Virus record (IMG/VR): IMGVR_UViG_3300047157_000217 | Coordinates: 1-40,468 of that record | From: a virus | DNA: 40,468 bases | Reading direction: 5' to 3' (one strand) | Shown: positions 15,352 through 22,365 of the stretch, piece after piece | Position numbering within the stretch: the stretch's first letter is position 1 | Layout of the letters: each line of letters starts with the position of its first letter | The notes under the pieces: generated by a model | What the model was told of the DNA's origin: nothing | Seen by the model: the letters and a program-made list of their open reading frames with translations, nothing else | The model's database searches: none | Program-made: the position numbers and the translations under genes

Positions 15352-15591
15352 ATGAACAATTATATAGAAGCTCTCTGCGTAGGCAAGCCCATGGATTTGC
15401 CTACCTACAATGAAGAAACCGAGCAATGGGAAGTTTACTTCGAGGAAAACAACGACAACTACCACCCATACTTTGGTAGAGATATCATTTCTTATGGTTG
15501 TGATAGCGCGGACGAAGCTTGCGCTATTTACAATCATTACAACATAAACCCAATCGAGGAGATAAATGAAGATGAAAAAGTTACTAGTTAA
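15352..15591 (+). CDS. hypothetical protein
   Basis: 79 residues, MNNYIEALCVGKPMDLPTYN, with alternating strands then CDSADEACAIYNHYN. Overlaps the next gene. Function unknown. Confidence 0.65.
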   Translation: MNNYIEALCVGKPMDLPTYNEETEQWEVYFEENNDNYHPYFGRDIISYGCDSADEACAIYNHYNINPIEEINEDEKVTS

Positions 15592-15805
15592 AATTGCTAG
15601 ACTGTTTAACCCTGTATACAGCTTGGTCTACACCACCAAGAACGGCAATACTGCCATGTATACTATATCAAAACCACGACATTCTAACGAATTCGGCAAC
15701 AGCAGACAAGGACTGCAAGTGGCGGGCTTTAGAGCACATTGCTACAACCGTGATGCTGTTCGTTCATTCCGCTACGATAGAATCGTTAGCTTAGTAAAAG
15801 GATAA
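15572..15805 (+). CDS. mini WYL-like phage protein
   Basis: 77 residues. After a basic N-terminus it has YTTKNGNTAMYTISKPRHSN, EFGN, and GFRAHCYNRDAVRSFRYDRI VSL. The F(R)A.C..R..VRSFR.DRI pattern is that of the C-terminal half of WYL domains, and free-standing copies like this are common in phages. It may bind a ligand or nucleic acid, which is inference. Starts at 15566 or 15572. Confidence 0.55.
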   Translation: MKKLLVKIARLFNPVYSLVYTTKNGNTAMYTISKPRHSNEFGNSRQGLQVAGFRAHCYNRDAVRSFRYDRIVSLVKG

Positions 15806-15810
15806 AAATT

Positions 15811-15963
15811 ATGGCAACATTACAAGAAGAGCTTCGGAGCCTAGGGTACAAATTAGCATGCAAGGAGATCTACGGAGAGAATACTCCGGCCTACTATGCA
15901 TTAAAACGGGAGCATAATTACTTGCTCCAAAAACTTTACCGCCTACAAAAGCTTCATAGCTAA
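15811..15963 (+). CDS. 50-residue helical protein
   Basis: MATLQEELRSLGYKLACKEI, then a helix ending LLQKLYRLQKLHS, like a small leucine-zipper peptide. A GGATAAAAATT leader separates it from the previous gene. Last gene of its unit, before the terminator. Confidence 0.6.
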   Translation: MATLQEELRSLGYKLACKEIYGENTPAYYALKREHNYLLQKLYRLQKLHS

Positions 15964-15983
15964 ATAAGGCGGACCCAAATAAG

Positions 15984-16018
15984 GCCCTCCCTTGCTGACG
16001 GGGAGGGTCTTTTTTTTA
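15984..16018 (+). terminator. Rho-independent terminator
   Basis: CCCTCCC, TTGCTGAC, GGGGAGGGTC, then eight T. The same stem and loop recur at 17506. Confidence 0.9.
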
Positions 16019-16032
16019 GCCCAATGTTTTCG

Positions 16033-16129
16033 TAACTCATTGCATATCAACGACTTAGGCAGGCCGGCCCGCGCAAGTCGTTGATTATCAACAACTTACA
16101 ACAAAATGCATTTAAACGTCATTTTTTTC
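16033..16129 (+). repeat. triple-palindrome repeat, copy 2, with promoter-side extension
   Basis: Degenerate left palindrome (CATTGCATATCAACGACTTA), core AGGCAGGCCGGCCCGC, perfect right AAGTCGTTGATTATCAACAA, then the conserved AAAATGCA lead into TTTTTTTCTTGTGC. Confidence 0.85.
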
Positions 16130-16164
16130 TTGTGCTTTTGTCAAAACTGCGTTACTATTCTTAT
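16130..16164 (+). promoter_or_regulatory. repeat-linked leaderless promoter
   Basis: TTGTGC at 16130, 17 nt, TACTAT at 16153, 6 nt, ATG at 16165. Confidence 0.75.
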
Positions 16165-16284
16165 ATGAAAACGAGGGAAATCAAGATAAGAAAAACGATC
16201 CTTTTCACTAAGGCTCGCCCTTTTAAACTCAAGAATAAAATCTTAGACAGAAAACTCAAACACAAAAAAAGATATGAATATTAA
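16165..16284 (+). CDS. 39-residue very basic peptide
   Basis: MKTREIKIRKTILFTKARPF and a Lys-rich tail ending KKRYEY. Possibly nucleic-acid binding by charge alone. The start is fixed by the promoter, not the upstream ATG at 16081. Overlaps the next gene. Confidence 0.55.
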   Translation: MKTREIKIRKTILFTKARPFKLKNKILDRKLKHKKRYEY

Positions 16285-16504
16285 TTCCGACTACTCAGAA
16301 GACCAATCAATCAATGCAGAAGAAGCTATGGAAATGAGCATGGGCTGGATTTTCGATAACCTCATTAAGCCAAACGAAGCTGACATGGATGAAGAATCAT
16401 TATTGATGTTAGCCATTATTGGCTCAACCTTCAAGGAAATGGCATCTCGCGCGAATGCTTGGGATGCGCTTCAGCAAAACAGAGATGATTTTTCTCGCAA
16501 TTAA
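16274..16504 (+). CDS. hypothetical acidic protein
   Basis: 76 residues, MNINSDYSEDQSINAEEAME, acidic helical, Met-rich. Coupled to the basic peptide before it. Function unknown. Confidence 0.65.
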   Translation: MNINSDYSEDQSINAEEAMEMSMGWIFDNLIKPNEADMDEESLLMLAIIGSTFKEMASRANAWDALQQNRDDFSRN

Positions 16505-16507
16505 ACC

Positions 16508-16542
16508 TTGACTAAACCTTAAATTACTATATTATTATAACT
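16508..16542 (+). promoter_or_regulatory. leaderless early promoter
   Basis: TTGACT at 16508, 16 nt, TATTAT at 16530, 7 nt, ATG at 16543. Confidence 0.7.
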
Positions 16543-17475
16543 ATGAATCAATCAGAAAATACCACTAACTCTCCTCGCAAATCTGTTAACCTCAGCATTT
16601 GTGGAGGCAATCGCACTCTCGTAGACTTTGATCAAGTAGTTGGAGTACCAACTCCACCTGTCGAGTTTCGCAAGAAAGAAAATGCTAATGGCGAGCGTGC
16701 CGTTTCTTATCAACCTATATCTCATCATGAGGTAGTTAATCGCACCAAAAATTTCTTAGGTGAGCAGGGCTTCACTATTCAAGATGAGGTTCATTCGCTT
16801 GCAAGAGCAAACCAACATTACTTTGGCTTGTTCGCAGTCGATCATCCAAATCGTGCTGAATCTGATCGTGGTTGTGTTGTAGGAATTCGCAACTCTCACG
16901 ACAAGACTTTCCCTGCAGGACTTTGCGCAGGTGATGCACCATTTGTTTGCGATAACCTTATTTTCACTAACACGATCAAGTTGGCACGTCGCCACACTCG
17001 CAACATCCTTAACGATCTTGATTTTATGATCAATCGTGCATTGGGTAAATTGTTCGGATTTTGGCATGGTCAAGATCAGCGCATTGATGCCTACAAGCAA
17101 ATTGAGCTTACCAATGCTCAAGTCAATGACATTGTCATTCGTGCTTGCAAGGCAGGCGCTTTACCTAAGTCCAAGATCATTGACGTGGTCAATCAATGGG
17201 AATCTTCTGATCATCCCGAATTTTGGGATCGCAATGTTAACTCTCTTTACAATGCTTTCACCGAAGTGTATAAGGGCAATCTAGTTGCCTTGCCCTCTCG
17301 CTCTGATGCCCTCCACTCTGTTTTAGATGGAGAGGTCAACTTTAATATGGATGAGTTGATGATTGAGAATGCTGAGTTAGTTGAAGTGGCAGAAGTTGCC
17401 ACATCTGAGAATGTCCTTGGTAATGTCGATGGTGAAGTACCTGCCGACATTTACGAGGAAGTCGAGCCTTTCTAA
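16543..17475 (+). CDS. DUF932 family protein
   Basis: 310 residues. The middle third has HYFGLFAVDHP, VVGIRNSHDKTFPAGLCAGD, FVCDNLIF and RRHTRNILNDLD, the signature order of the DUF932 (phage/plasmid-like) family; the C-terminus is acidic. Members are widespread on phages and plasmids and their function is not established. It has its own promoter, and a terminator plus repeat follow directly. Confidence 0.82.
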   Translation: MNQSENTTNSPRKSVNLSICGGNRTLVDFDQVVGVPTPPVEFRKKENANGERAVSYQPISHHEVVNRTKNFLGEQGFTIQDEVHSLARANQHYFGLFAVDHPNRAESDRGCVVGIRNSHDKTFPAGLCAGDAPFVCDNLIFTNTIKLARRHTRNILNDLDFMINRALGKLFGFWHGQDQRIDAYKQIELTNAQVNDIVIRACKAGALPKSKIIDVVNQWESSDHPEFWDRNVNSLYNAFTEVYKGNLVALPSRSDALHSVLDGEVNFNMDELMIENAELVEVAEVATSENVLGNVDGEVPADIYEEVEPF

Positions 17476-17505
17476 TAGAAAAGGCTTGACGCCAAATAAG
17501 ACCCT

Positions 17506-17533
17506 CCCTTGCTGACAGGGAGGGTTTTTTTAT
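17506..17533 (+). terminator. Rho-independent terminator
   Basis: ACCCTCCC, TTGCTGAC, AGGGAGGGT, then seven T. A near copy of the terminator at 15984, including the loop. Confidence 0.9.
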
Positions 17534-17548
17534 GCCATGATTATTTCA

Positions 17549-17640
17549 TAAGTCGTTGATATTCAACGACTTAGGCGGGCCGGCCCGCCTAAATGCCTGA
17601 GCACCAATGACTTACATAGTAAAAAAACTAAAAAAAAGTC
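17549..17640 (+). repeat. triple-palindrome repeat, copy 3
   Basis: Perfect left palindrome AAGTCGTTGA/TCAACGACTT, perfect core GGCGGGCCGGCCCGCC, decayed right element, then an A-rich lead to TTGCAA without the ATGCAATTTAG block. Confidence 0.85.
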
Positions 17641-17675
17641 TTGCAATACCCACATAAATGTGCGACTATTATAAT
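17641..17675 (+). promoter_or_regulatory. repeat-linked leaderless promoter
   Basis: TTGCAA at 17641, 17 nt, GACTAT at 17664, 6 nt, ATG at 17676. Confidence 0.7.
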
Positions 17676-17855
17676 ATGATAACTATAAGCAGAAACCCTA
17701 ACTTTAACGAATGGTTCGATATTAGACTTTTAGGCAAAGTCGTAGATAATGCTAAAACCCGTGCCCGCGCAAATTTTTTAGCCAATGAGCTTAAAAAAGA
17801 AATCAAGGAATCAAAAGGCGATGTCTTATCGATATTAAACAAAGGTCGGGACTAA
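17676..17855 (+). CDS. MITI-NPNF family small protein, copy 1
   Basis: 59 residues: MITISRNPNFNEWFDIRLLG, then K/R-rich helices (ARANFLANELKKEIK). It is paralogous to 22836-23009 and looks like a small beta-hairpin plus helix fold. It is alone between repeats 3 and 4. Function unknown. Confidence 0.7.
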   Translation: MITISRNPNFNEWFDIRLLGKVVDNAKTRARANFLANELKKEIKESKGDVLSILNKGRD

Positions 17856-17920
17856 ACTACTGACCATCAACGACTTAGGAGGCCTGGCCCGCCTAAGCCC
17901 TTGACTACCAAGGACTTAGG
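17854..17920. repeat. triple-palindrome repeat, copy 4, between converging genes
   Basis: Begins at the stop codon of the plus gene and ends 14 nt before the end of the minus gene. Core GGAGGCCTGGCCCGCC; right palindrome CCTTG-ACTAC-CAAGG with both arms changed. Confidence 0.8.
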
Positions 17921-17933
17921 GGCTTTTGAGAGA

Positions 17934-18245
17934 TTAAGACCTCTCTAAGCTCAACTGATTAAGAGACTGAAAGCAGAAAGCATTTCTGGCAGGAGTATCC
18001 TCGCCATACTCTTCGGCATAGTCAACCCAAGATACGGCAGTCTTTCCGTGATCTTTTTCGCACTCAGCTTTTGCGACTGATTTAACCGCGTCAGCAACTT
18101 GCTTTGATCCGAGAATATCGTGACCTTCAGCTAGAGTGAGAATGACTTGACCAACATATCTGTTGAGGTCTTCGACGCTATACGCGGCTTTACCGATTTT
18201 CATTCTGACTGCTGATTCGAGTAGTTCTTGTGGTAGTAGTGACAT
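17934..18245 (-). CDS. hypothetical protein with a normal leader
   Basis: 103 residues from MSLLPQELLESAVRMKIGKA. The promoter (TTGACA, 17 nt, TACTAT) lies at 18283-18311, and a leader of about 37 nt carries AAAGGA before the ATG. It has a helical N-terminus and a C-terminal AVSWVDYAEEYGED. Function unknown. Confidence 0.7.
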   Translation of the reverse strand: MSLLPQELLESAVRMKIGKAAYSVEDLNRYVGQVILTLAEGHDILGSKQVADAVKSVAKAECEKDHGKTAVSWVDYAEEYGEDTPARNAFCFQSLNQLSLERS

Positions 18246-18346
18246 AATTTTCCTTTCGTTAGTGTTATTGTTTATAATATATATAGTATAGGATGAGGGG
18301 GCAGATGTCAATATTTATTTAAATTTTTTTTTATTTTTTTGTGCCG

Positions 18347-18443
18347 TAAGTATCTGCTAACCAACAACTTAGGCGGGCCGGCCCGCCTAAATGCTTGACA
18401 ATCAACAACTTACAACAAAATGCAATTTAGCTCAACTTTTTTC
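18347..18443 (+). repeat. triple-palindrome repeat, copy 5, with promoter-side extension
   Basis: Decayed left element, perfect core GGCGGGCCGGCCCGCC, right TTGACAATCAACAACTTA, then the full conserved AAAATGCAATTTAG..CTTTTTTCTTGC lead. Confidence 0.85.
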
Positions 18444-18478
18444 TTGCCTTAGTTAGCCGGTTAGTTTACTATGTATAT
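18444..18478 (+). promoter_or_regulatory. repeat-linked leaderless promoter
   Basis: TTGCCT at 18444, 17 nt, TACTAT at 18467, 6 nt, ATG at 18479. Confidence 0.8.
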
Positions 18479-18679
18479 ATGAAAAGAATAGTACAGATAC
18501 TTATGGAGCGTGACGGGCTTTCCCGTGAAGACGCTATTCACCAAACCGCAACTTTTTTCCGTGAGATGTCCGAAGATATCGCAACAGGCGGAGATCCCTT
18601 CGAGTGGGAACACGCCTTCACTAGTGAGTTTTCCTTAGAACCGGATTTTTTCGAAGATTTGATTTTTGCGCTTGCATAA
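18479..18679 (+). CDS. hypothetical protein
   Basis: 66 residues: MKRIVQILMERDGLSREDAI, then FFREMSEDIATGGDPFEWEH, LEPDFFEDLIF. This resembles a recurrent small phage family (RDGLSREEA...GGDPFEIEEIL..E.GLEPDYIFDL). Function unknown. Overlaps the next -35. Confidence 0.65.
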   Translation: MKRIVQILMERDGLSREDAIHQTATFFREMSEDIATGGDPFEWEHAFTSEFSLEPDFFEDLIFALA

Positions 18680-18706
18680 ACCAAACAATTCAACTATTAT
18701 TCTATT
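18672..18706 (+). promoter_or_regulatory. leaderless early promoter
   Basis: TTGCAT at 18672, 17 nt, TATTAT at 18695, 6 nt, ATG at 18707. Confidence 0.7.
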
Positions 18707-19441
18707 ATGATTAAACAAACATTACTCACTTCAGGAAATGCCAAGATCACTAAGGGCGAGGCATTTGGATACTTAACTAAAGGCATACATTTAGCTCCCG
18801 CCAATTTGTCAGGCTATGAGGTTTGCCAATGGCGCTCCAAAGGTTGCACAATGGCTTGTTTGAATACGGCAGGTCGTGGGCAAATGAATTCTGTTCAAGA
18901 TTCGCGCATTGCAAAGACAAAGCTATTCTTTGAGGAAAGGTTTGACTTTCTTGGAAAACTATCAAAAGAAATTACTTCTACAATTAAGTCAGCAAGTAAA
19001 AAGAGCTTGCAAGCAGTCTTTCGACCTAACCTTACAAGCGATATTGCATGGGAAGATATTGTCAATGAAGATGGCGTGACTATTTTCGAGAAGCACGGCA
19101 AAACTCAATTTTATGATTATACCAAGTCATTCAAGAGAATGTGCAACTTTCTTGGCAAGCCCTTTATTAAAGGAGAAAAATTTCCTTCCAATTATCACTT
19201 AACTTTTTCTTGCTCAGAGCATAATGAAGAAAAATGTAAAATGGTTCTTGCAATGGGTGGCAATGTTGCGGTTGTCTTTCGTAACCAATTACCTGAAACT
19301 TGGCACGGATATAAAGTTGTCAATGGCGACGAATCGGACTTGCGATTCCTTGACAATCAAGGTGTTGTCGTGGGGCTTATCGAAAAGGGTCTTGCGAAAA
19401 AAGATTTGACAGGATTCGTTAAAGAAGGTATAAATTCATAA
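18707..19441 (+). CDS. GP88 / DUF7227-like conserved phage protein
   Basis: 244 residues. TSGNAKITKGEAFGYLTKGI, HLAPANLSGYEVCQW, GCTMACLNTAGRG, QFYDYTKSFKRM, NYHLTFSCSEHNE, GNVAVVFR and VVNGDESDLRFLDNQGVVVG are the landmarks of a well-conserved phage/plasmid family, with Cys residues at about 41, 48 and 52 that could bind metal. Function is not established. It overlaps the next gene by a base and is typically found with it. Confidence 0.78.
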   Translation: MIKQTLLTSGNAKITKGEAFGYLTKGIHLAPANLSGYEVCQWRSKGCTMACLNTAGRGQMNSVQDSRIAKTKLFFEERFDFLGKLSKEITSTIKSASKKSLQAVFRPNLTSDIAWEDIVNEDGVTIFEKHGKTQFYDYTKSFKRMCNFLGKPFIKGEKFPSNYHLTFSCSEHNEEKCKMVLAMGGNVAVVFRNQLPETWHGYKVVNGDESDLRFLDNQGVVVGLIEKGLAKKDLTGFVKEGINS

Positions 19442-19611
19442 TGGACTATTACGATTCAGCCGAAGATTTAACTATAACGAGAGATCGAGCATTGCAAGAA
19501 TTAGCAAGGCACGGGATCACTTCAAACGAAGACATCATAGAGTTCTTCGCTGATGTGGGCGAGCATGAAGAATATGATGCACAAAAAGTCTTGATTTGGT
19601 TAGGCTACTAA
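19441..19611 (+). CDS. 56-residue conserved phage protein
   Basis: MDYYDSAEDLTITRDRALQE, then ELARHGI, EFFADVGEHEEYDAQKVLIW LGY. The ITRxRALxEL..HG..(E)FF..LG....YDA..VL.WLGY pattern is a recurrent family beside GP88-like genes. Its stop is part of repeat copy 6. Confidence 0.7.
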   Translation: MDYYDSAEDLTITRDRALQELARHGITSNEDIIEFFADVGEHEEYDAQKVLIWLGY

Positions 19612-19704
19612 GTCGTTGATATCCAACGAGTTAGGCGGGCCGGCCCGCCTAAGTACTTGGCAGTCAAGGGCTTACAACAAAATGCGATTTAGGTGCATTT
19701 TTTT
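19609..19704 (+). repeat. triple-palindrome repeat, copy 6, with promoter-side extension
   Basis: Starts on the stop codon. Near-perfect left palindrome, perfect core GGCGGGCCGGCCCGCC, decayed right element, then AAAATGCGATTTAG..TTTTTTTCTTGTC. Confidence 0.85.
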
Positions 19705-19740
19705 CTTGTCACAATGCCCTTGTTCTGTCATTATATACTT
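19705..19740 (+). promoter_or_regulatory. repeat-linked leaderless promoter
   Basis: TTGTCA near 19706, 17 nt, CATTAT, 6 nt, ATG at 19741. Rejects the in-frame ATG at 19693. Confidence 0.75.
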
Positions 19741-20052
19741 ATGATTAAAACAATTACAGAGTGGGATTTTATCAATTCTTTTGACCAAGTCAACAGAGCA
19801 ACCAACTTCTCAGTAGCAGGTAGAAAAGCTCTATTCGAGATGCTTGAGGAGGTTAACCCCGATATGGAACTTGACCCTATCGCCATCTGCTGTGACTTCA
19901 CAGAGTACGAAAGTCTCGAAGAGTGGAAGCAAGATTATGAGTACGTAGCAGAAGATGAAGACGAAGAGGACGATTATGCTCTTGACTATTTAAGAGATCA
20001 GACAATGGTCTTAGAACTAGCAAATGGAGGAATCGTTATACAATCATACTAA
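19741..20052 (+). CDS. conserved phage hypothetical protein
   Basis: 103 residues. FSVAGRKALFEMLEEVNPDM, ELDPIAICCDFTEYESLEEW, an acidic linker and MVLELANGGIVIQSY match a family very common in phages (ALFxYLEE..ELDVIAxCCDYxEY...NGGxLIQ.F). Function unknown. First of five coupled genes in this unit. Confidence 0.75.
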   Translation: MIKTITEWDFINSFDQVNRATNFSVAGRKALFEMLEEVNPDMELDPIAICCDFTEYESLEEWKQDYEYVAEDEDEEDDYALDYLRDQTMVLELANGGIVIQSY

Positions 20053-20054
20053 TT

Positions 20055-20225
20055 ATGGAAACAATAGACATCACACCAACTTGGGAGGCTTGTGTTAAGA
20101 TATACATGGCAGTCCTTGAAAATGAAAGCGCATCCTTCACAGGAAAAAGAGAAGCGAGGGCAGAACTCGTTCGACTTGCAAAGATTGTAGATGCACAAAA
20201 CGAGGAGGCAAAGAAAAATGGATAA
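20055..20225 (+). CDS. 56-residue conserved phage protein (ITPTW type)
   Basis: METIDITPTWEACVKIYMAV, then helix with REARAELVRLAKIVDAQ. The IDITPTW..A...Y...LE plus A..EL.RMA..AD pattern is a recurrent phage family next to the gene at 20404. Overlaps the next gene. Confidence 0.68.
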   Translation: METIDITPTWEACVKIYMAVLENESASFTGKREARAELVRLAKIVDAQNEEAKKNG

Positions 20226-20391
20226 CTTAACTGAACAAGAATTAAAAGCAGTTTTTGATGTGGTTAATGTTTACGAACCTGAAGACATAAGCCATATATA
20301 TCCCGAAATGGCAACCAACGAATTCATGGAAGATATTAAATCTGCATGGAGGAAGATCTTAAAAAGTCTTGACAATACAGAACAAAACTGA
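20218..20391 (+). CDS. 57-residue hypothetical protein
   Basis: MDNLTEQELKAVFDVVNVYE, starting by ATGGATAA overlap with the previous stop. Helical, ending RKILKSLDNTEQN, the last codons holding the next TTGACA. Confidence 0.6.
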   Translation: MDNLTEQELKAVFDVVNVYEPEDISHIYPEMATNEFMEDIKSAWRKILKSLDNTEQN

Positions 20392-20403
20392 GAGAATACT
20401 ATT
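20369..20403 (+). promoter_or_regulatory. leaderless early promoter
   Basis: TTGACA at 20369, 17 nt, GAGAAT at 20392, 6 nt, ATG at 20404. Confidence 0.6.
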
Positions 20404-20736
20404 ATGCACGAAAAAGTAGAACAATCCGTAAATTCCTACACCGAGTTCGAGAAACTAGCATGGGGGTCAGACAAACCCATTCCTGCCGTAGGATCAGAAG
20501 TTAACGTCAAGATCAATGGTATTGGTCGCTCAACTATCCTCAAGTATTTCGTTGAGTATGGTTTCATTGGGTTGCTAGTTCAGCCACAAAATCCACCCAC
20601 TTGGTATATAAAGCAAAATGGTGCTGATGAGCCTTGCCATGTTTACCCTGCCGAATGTCTTGAGTTTGAAGTTCGAAAGGATAACGGAAGTGTAGACAAA
20701 GGGTTTTACGAATCTATGCACAATTCAATGGCATGA
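20404..20736 (+). CDS. SH3-like conserved phage protein
   Basis: 110 residues. IPAVGSEVNVKINGIGRSTI, KYFVEYGFIGLLVQPQNPP and TWYIKQNG form a beta-barrel-like core seen in a recurrent phage family next to ITPTW-type genes. Function unknown. Overlaps the next gene. Confidence 0.68.
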   Translation: MHEKVEQSVNSYTEFEKLAWGSDKPIPAVGSEVNVKINGIGRSTILKYFVEYGFIGLLVQPQNPPTWYIKQNGADEPCHVYPAECLEFEVRKDNGSVDKGFYESMHNSMA

Positions 20737-20942
20737 GTTGGATACTTACCACAATCGGGCGAGATAGTAAAGTCGCCATCTTAGAATGTGACGAGTCGGA
20801 GCAACCACATAAAGGCGAGCATAAGATAAGTTTTGATACACTTCTTCAAAATGTAAAATCGGGCTTATTCGTAGACATGACAAATAAGACTAGCTATGCA
20901 GGGGGCAGAATCTTTGTTTTAAAAGAAGACCTAAGTCATTGA
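20733..20942 (+). CDS. hypothetical protein whose end lies in a repeat
   Basis: 69 residues, MSWILTTIGRDSKVAILECD. The last codons (DLSH and the TGA) are formed by the left arm of repeat copy 7, so the repeat has been accommodated inside the coding end. Function unknown. Confidence 0.6.
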   Translation: MSWILTTIGRDSKVAILECDESEQPHKGEHKISFDTLLQNVKSGLFVDMTNKTSYAGGRIFVLKEDLSH

Positions 20943-21027
20943 CTATCAACGACTTAGGCGGGCCGGGCCTCCCAAGTGCTTGACTATTAACGACTTACGA
21001 CAAAATGCAATTTAGTTAAACTTTTTT
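20932..21027 (+). repeat. triple-palindrome repeat, copy 7, with promoter-side extension
   Basis: Left CATTGACTATCAACGACTTA, core GGCGGGCCGGGCCTCC, right CTTGACTATTAACGACTTA, then AAAATGCAATTTAG..CTTTTTTCTTGC. Confidence 0.85.
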
Positions 21028-21063
21028 CTTGCAATTATTAGGTTACTAGGTTATTGTGTTTAT
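21028..21063 (+). promoter_or_regulatory. repeat-linked leaderless promoter
   Basis: TTGCAA near 21029, 17 nt, TATTGT, 6 nt, ATG at 21064. Confidence 0.8.
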
Positions 21064-21423
21064 ATGATAGCAAAACAGCAATTACTTAACTTCGATAATC
21101 TCGCTTTCCATACTCATCCTTCTTGCCCGAAGGCAGTTATGGCTCAATTAAACATGGGCGGTACAACTATTTCAGTTGTAGCAAACACTCTTGACGGGCA
21201 TGGTCTTTATGGTCATGTTGACGATAACGAGTACGAAGTTGCAATGTGGAAAGAAGGAGATACAGACATGATTCCTCTCGGTATTGGCGATGATGTTCTC
21301 GCAGGTCAATCTCCTGCCCAAATTAGCAAGCACATGAGAGATGCCCAACTTGACGGAGATGCTTGGGTTGATCTTCTTAGGAAGTTAAGAAAAGATTTTC
21401 GTGACGAATTAGACCTTGACTAA
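21064..21423 (+). CDS. hypothetical protein
   Basis: 119 residues, MIAKQQLLNFDNLAFHTHPS, with a strand-rich centre (GGTTISVVANTL, EYEVAMWKEG) and an acidic helical end. It resembles small conserved phage proteins that begin L.FD.L.F..HP, function unknown. Its last codons LDLD and stop carry the next TTGACT. Confidence 0.65.
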   Translation: MIAKQQLLNFDNLAFHTHPSCPKAVMAQLNMGGTTISVVANTLDGHGLYGHVDDNEYEVAMWKEGDTDMIPLGIGDDVLAGQSPAQISKHMRDAQLDGDAWVDLLRKLRKDFRDELDLD

Positions 21424-21450
21424 TTATAACAACTAAACTATATTACTATT
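21416..21450 (+). promoter_or_regulatory. leaderless early promoter
   Basis: TTGACT at 21416 inside the preceding gene, 17 nt, TATATT at 21439, 6 nt, ATG at 21451. Confidence 0.8.
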
Positions 21451-21708
21451 ATGACAGAAGAACAAAGAATCGCAGTTATCGCTAAAGCAGTAGCAAACTC
21501 ACAAACAATCGCGCCATCTCAGTCAGTTGAGGATTTCATCGCTGAGGTAAAAACAGAGCAAGTGTTTACCGAACACGGGCTTCTCAATACTCAGCGCGAA
21601 GATGTAGAAGATGAATCTCAATTCCTCTTTACCGATTCAGCCGAAGAGGTTGACGAAGAAGATGAGGATATTGGAATCTCAGATCAGATGAAAGGGGTTT
21701 ACTCATGA
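21451..21708 (+). CDS. acidic hypothetical protein
   Basis: 85 residues, MTEEQRIAVIAKAVANSQTI, with a very acidic C-terminal half (EEVDEEDEDIG). It overlaps the membrane peptide that follows. Function unknown. Confidence 0.6.
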   Translation: MTEEQRIAVIAKAVANSQTIAPSQSVEDFIAEVKTEQVFTEHGLLNTQREDVEDESQFLFTDSAEEVDEEDEDIGISDQMKGVYS

Positions 21709-21800
21709 TTTTAGAATTATATCTTTGTATTTCCTGGGCAGTAGTTTTTTACATAATGCATAGAGACATATTTGGCGATGAGCCAAATATTGATAAATAA
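21705..21800 (+). CDS. 31-residue membrane peptide
   Basis: MILELYLCISWAVVFYIMHR and a short acidic tail. A single hydrophobic helix, starting by ATGA overlap. Function unknown. Confidence 0.5.
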   Translation: MILELYLCISWAVVFYIMHRDIFGDEPNIDK

Positions 21801-21837
21801 GACCATTACCCCAACCCCCCGCCTCAAAGGCTTGCCG

Positions 21838-21921
21838 TAAGTCGTTGAATATCAACGACTTAGGCAGGCCGGGCCTCCTAAGCTCTTGAATATCAACAAC
21901 TTACAACAAAGTAAAAAAGAC
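21838..21921 (+). repeat. triple-palindrome repeat, copy 8
   Basis: Perfect left palindrome, core GGCAGGCCGGGCCTCC, right TCTTGAATATCAACAACTTA, then a short lead to a TTGACA promoter without the ATGCAATTTAG block. Confidence 0.85.
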
Positions 21922-21955
21922 TTGACATAGGAGGCGATCAGCGCTACATTAAGGT
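21922..21955 (+). promoter_or_regulatory. repeat-linked leaderless promoter
   Basis: TTGACA at 21922, 17 nt, TACATT at 21945, 5 nt, ATG at 21956. Confidence 0.8.
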
Positions 21956-22288
21956 ATGAATAAAATTAACATAGACGACATAGACAAAAGCGAAGATCTT
22001 TTCTTCGTTTCAATCGATAATGCCGAGATCTCTGAGATGATCCTAACCTGCTCATTCTGGAGAGACGAAGTTGAAGAATTGTATGGCGATCAAGTTTCGG
22101 CAATTAATGTGGTTGGATATTTCGACCAAATCGAGAGTATTGAAGCATTTGGTAAAAATGGATTTCCAATCAACCCACCTGAAGATTTACTCGAAGAGGC
22201 TAAGGCTCAGCTCGAGGGTATTGAGCTTGACATCGAACGAAACGAGTGTGAGGTTGACTATTCTCCGAGATACTACGACCTAGTTTAG
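21956..22288 (+). CDS. acidic hypothetical protein
   Basis: 110 residues, MNKINIDDIDKSEDLFFVSI, acidic alpha/beta. Alone in its unit, bounded by repeats 8 and 9 and converging with the next minus-strand gene. Function unknown. Confidence 0.65.
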   Translation: MNKINIDDIDKSEDLFFVSIDNAEISEMILTCSFWRDEVEELYGDQVSAINVVGYFDQIESIEAFGKNGFPINPPEDLLEEAKAQLEGIELDIERNECEVDYSPRYYDLV

Positions 22289-22297
22289 GAAAGCCCA

Positions 22298-22364
22298 TAA
22301 GTCGTTGAATATCAACGACTTATGCGGGCCGGCCCGCCTAAGTGCCTGACTATTAAAGACTTAT
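22298..22364. repeat. triple-palindrome repeat, copy 9, between converging genes
   Basis: Perfect left palindrome, core TGCGGGCCGGCCCGCC, right CCTGACTATTAAAGACTTA. The minus gene ends 1-2 nt beyond it. Confidence 0.85.
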
Positions 22365-22365
22365 G

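Noticed and set aside
16756-17121. 121-codon minus-strand frame opposite DUF932
   Set aside because: Antisense shadow of a recognisable conserved gene, no promoter.
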